Below are positions 5,741 to 6,616 of a DNA stretch of 6,616 nt, in pieces. The position numbers and the translations under genes were made by a program. The notes below the pieces were generated by a model. It did no database searches. It was not told where the DNA came from and saw nothing but the letters and a program-made list of their open reading frames with translations. Source of the DNA: Actinomycetota bacterium (lineage in GTDB: Bacteria; Actinomycetota; Actinomycetes; Nanopelagicales; Nanopelagicaceae); NCBI GenBank assembly GCA_009699825.1, contig WLNM01000061.1, positions 1 to 6,616 of the forward strand, read 5' to 3'. Within the stretch, counting starts at the first letter, position 1. Every line of letters starts with the position of its first letter.

Positions 5741-6616
5741 AAGTAGCAAAGGTTCCGAAGCACAGATTGTTGCCGTCGGTGCATATCGCCCTGCACGTGT
5801 AGTGACTAACTCAGAAATTGTTGATCGAATAGATTCAAGTGATGAATGGATTCAGCAACGTACCGGAATCGAATCTCGACGTATTGCGCGACCTGATGAA
5901 TCCGTAATCGATATGGCACAAGCAGCAAGTGAAGTGGCTTTGAAACGAGCCAAACTCACAATTGCAGATATCGACACCGTTATCGTTGCAACAATTACCT
6001 ATCCTTATCAAGCACCGAGTGCAGCAACTGCTTTAATTGAACGAATGGGCAATCCGAAAGCCGCAGCATTTGATGTCGGTGCTGCTTGTGCCGGTTTTTG
6101 TTACGCACTTGGAATGGCAAATGATTTAGTTCGTGGCGGAACTTCAAAAAATGTATTAGTTGTCGGAGTTGAAAAGATTTCAGATTTTACTGATCTCGAT
6201 GATCGAGCAAGTGCATTTATATTTGCAGATGGTGCGGGCGCAGTCATTGTTAGTGCCGCAGATCATGTTGGTATAGGTCCAACCATTTGGGGGTCCGATG
6301 CCGAATCCCGTGATGCTATTTTGATGTTGCCTGCATGGACTGATTACAAGAAGACTCCGCAAGCGAGCATCCAAGATTTAAAATGGCCAAATATTGAACA
6401 ACAAGGTCAGACTGTTTTCCGATGGGCAGTATTTGAAATGAGTAAAGCAGCAACTCGCACACTAGAAGCTGCTGGAGTAACAGTTGATCAACTCGGTGCG
6501 TTTATTCCACACCAAGCAAATTACAGAATTATCGAAGCAATGGCTCGCCAAATAAAATTACCAGACTCAGTCATGATTGCAGATGACATCAAGACAAATG
6601 GAAATACATCTGCTGC
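5727..6616 (+). CDS. fabH: Beta-ketoacyl-ACP synthase III FabH (C-terminus off the right edge)
   Basis: The first 296 residues of FabH, which condenses an acyl-CoA primer with malonyl-ACP to start each fatty-acid chain and so helps set whether chains are straight or branched. The N-terminal fold shows IVAVGAYRP (14-22) and DEWIQQRTGIESRRI (39-53). The catalytic triad is present: Cys121 in DVGAACAGF (116-124), His262 in PHQAN (261-265), and Asn293 in NGNTSA (291-296). FADGAGAV (166-173) is a further thiolase-fold block. Roughly 20-40 C-terminal residues should be missing. The start is TTG at 5727: it has GGAG 7 bases upstream, an in-frame stop immediately before it, and no alternative start that keeps the conserved N-terminus. 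It lies 13 bases after fabD and is presumably co-transcribed and regulated with it. Confidence 0.96.
   Translation, partial: MSAIKSSKGSEAQIVAVGAYRPARVVTNSEIVDRIDSSDEWIQQRTGIESRRIARPDESVIDMAQAASEVALKRAKLTIADIDTVIVATITYPYQAPSAATALIERMGNPKAAAFDVGAACAGFCYALGMANDLVRGGTSKNVLVVGVEKISDFTDLDDRASAFIFADGAGAVIVSAADHVGIGPTIWGSDAESRDAILMLPAWTDYKKTPQASIQDLKWPNIEQQGQTVFRWAVFEMSKAATRTLEAAGVTVDQLGAFIPHQANYRIIEAMARQIKLPDSVMIADDIKTNGNTSA

Noticed and set aside
1..6616. Mobile elements, CRISPR arrays, tRNA/rRNA genes, phage or defence genes
   Set aside because: None was seen on either strand; apart from 4750-4801 and gaps of 10 and 13 bases, all sequence is occupied by seven recognised housekeeping genes.

Overview
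The window is about 99% protein coding and appears to be ordinary core-genome sequence. It most likely comes from a low-GC, streamlined actinobacterium. Three things point that way. The proteins carry actinobacterial-looking variants: the LigA N-terminus with an FRYYV...SDAQFD block, the ETF beta GTESTDAR-x-x-VVPAM block, and the cysteine desulfurase CSTGSACSAG block. The order ETF beta, ETF alpha, cysteine desulfurase, mnmA, ligA follows an actinobacterial chromosomal arrangement, and fabD-fabH is the start of the actinobacterial type II fatty-acid cluster. Third positions are rich in A/T, and genes are packed with 4-base overlaps. The freshwater acI group (Nanopelagicales) would fit, but this is inference without a database search.

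Layout. Positions 1-4749 hold a minus-strand run of five genes read right to left: etfB (4749-3961), etfA (3964-3011), a cysteine desulfurase (3000-1855), mnmA (1858-785) and ligA (788 to the left edge, C-terminus missing). Three of the four junctions are ATGA stop/start overlaps. The fourth, etfA to desulfurase, is a 10-base gap carrying a small hairpin. Positions 4802-6616 hold two plus-strand genes, fabD (complete) and fabH (TTG start, C-terminus off the right edge). Between the two divergent units lie only 52 bases (4750-4801), the only substantial non-coding DNA here. No stretch over 300 bases lacks a gene.

How the genes work together. The desulfurase and MnmA are a plausible sulfur-relay pair for 2-thiouridine at tRNA position 34. 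EtfBA carries electrons from acyl-CoA dehydrogenases and related flavoenzymes. LigA seals DNA nicks. FabD and FabH load malonyl-ACP and start fatty-acid synthesis. The divergent layout puts a fatty-acid synthesis unit back to back with an ETF unit from one tiny control region. Both sides show a -10-like hexamer 6-7 bases before the start codon and no ribosome binding site, so both mRNAs are probably leaderless.

I found no mobile element, CRISPR array, RNA gene, toxin or defence system, and no evidence of a wholly new system. The most interesting signals are regulatory: the mirror-image leaderless promoter pair and three short perfect hairpins.
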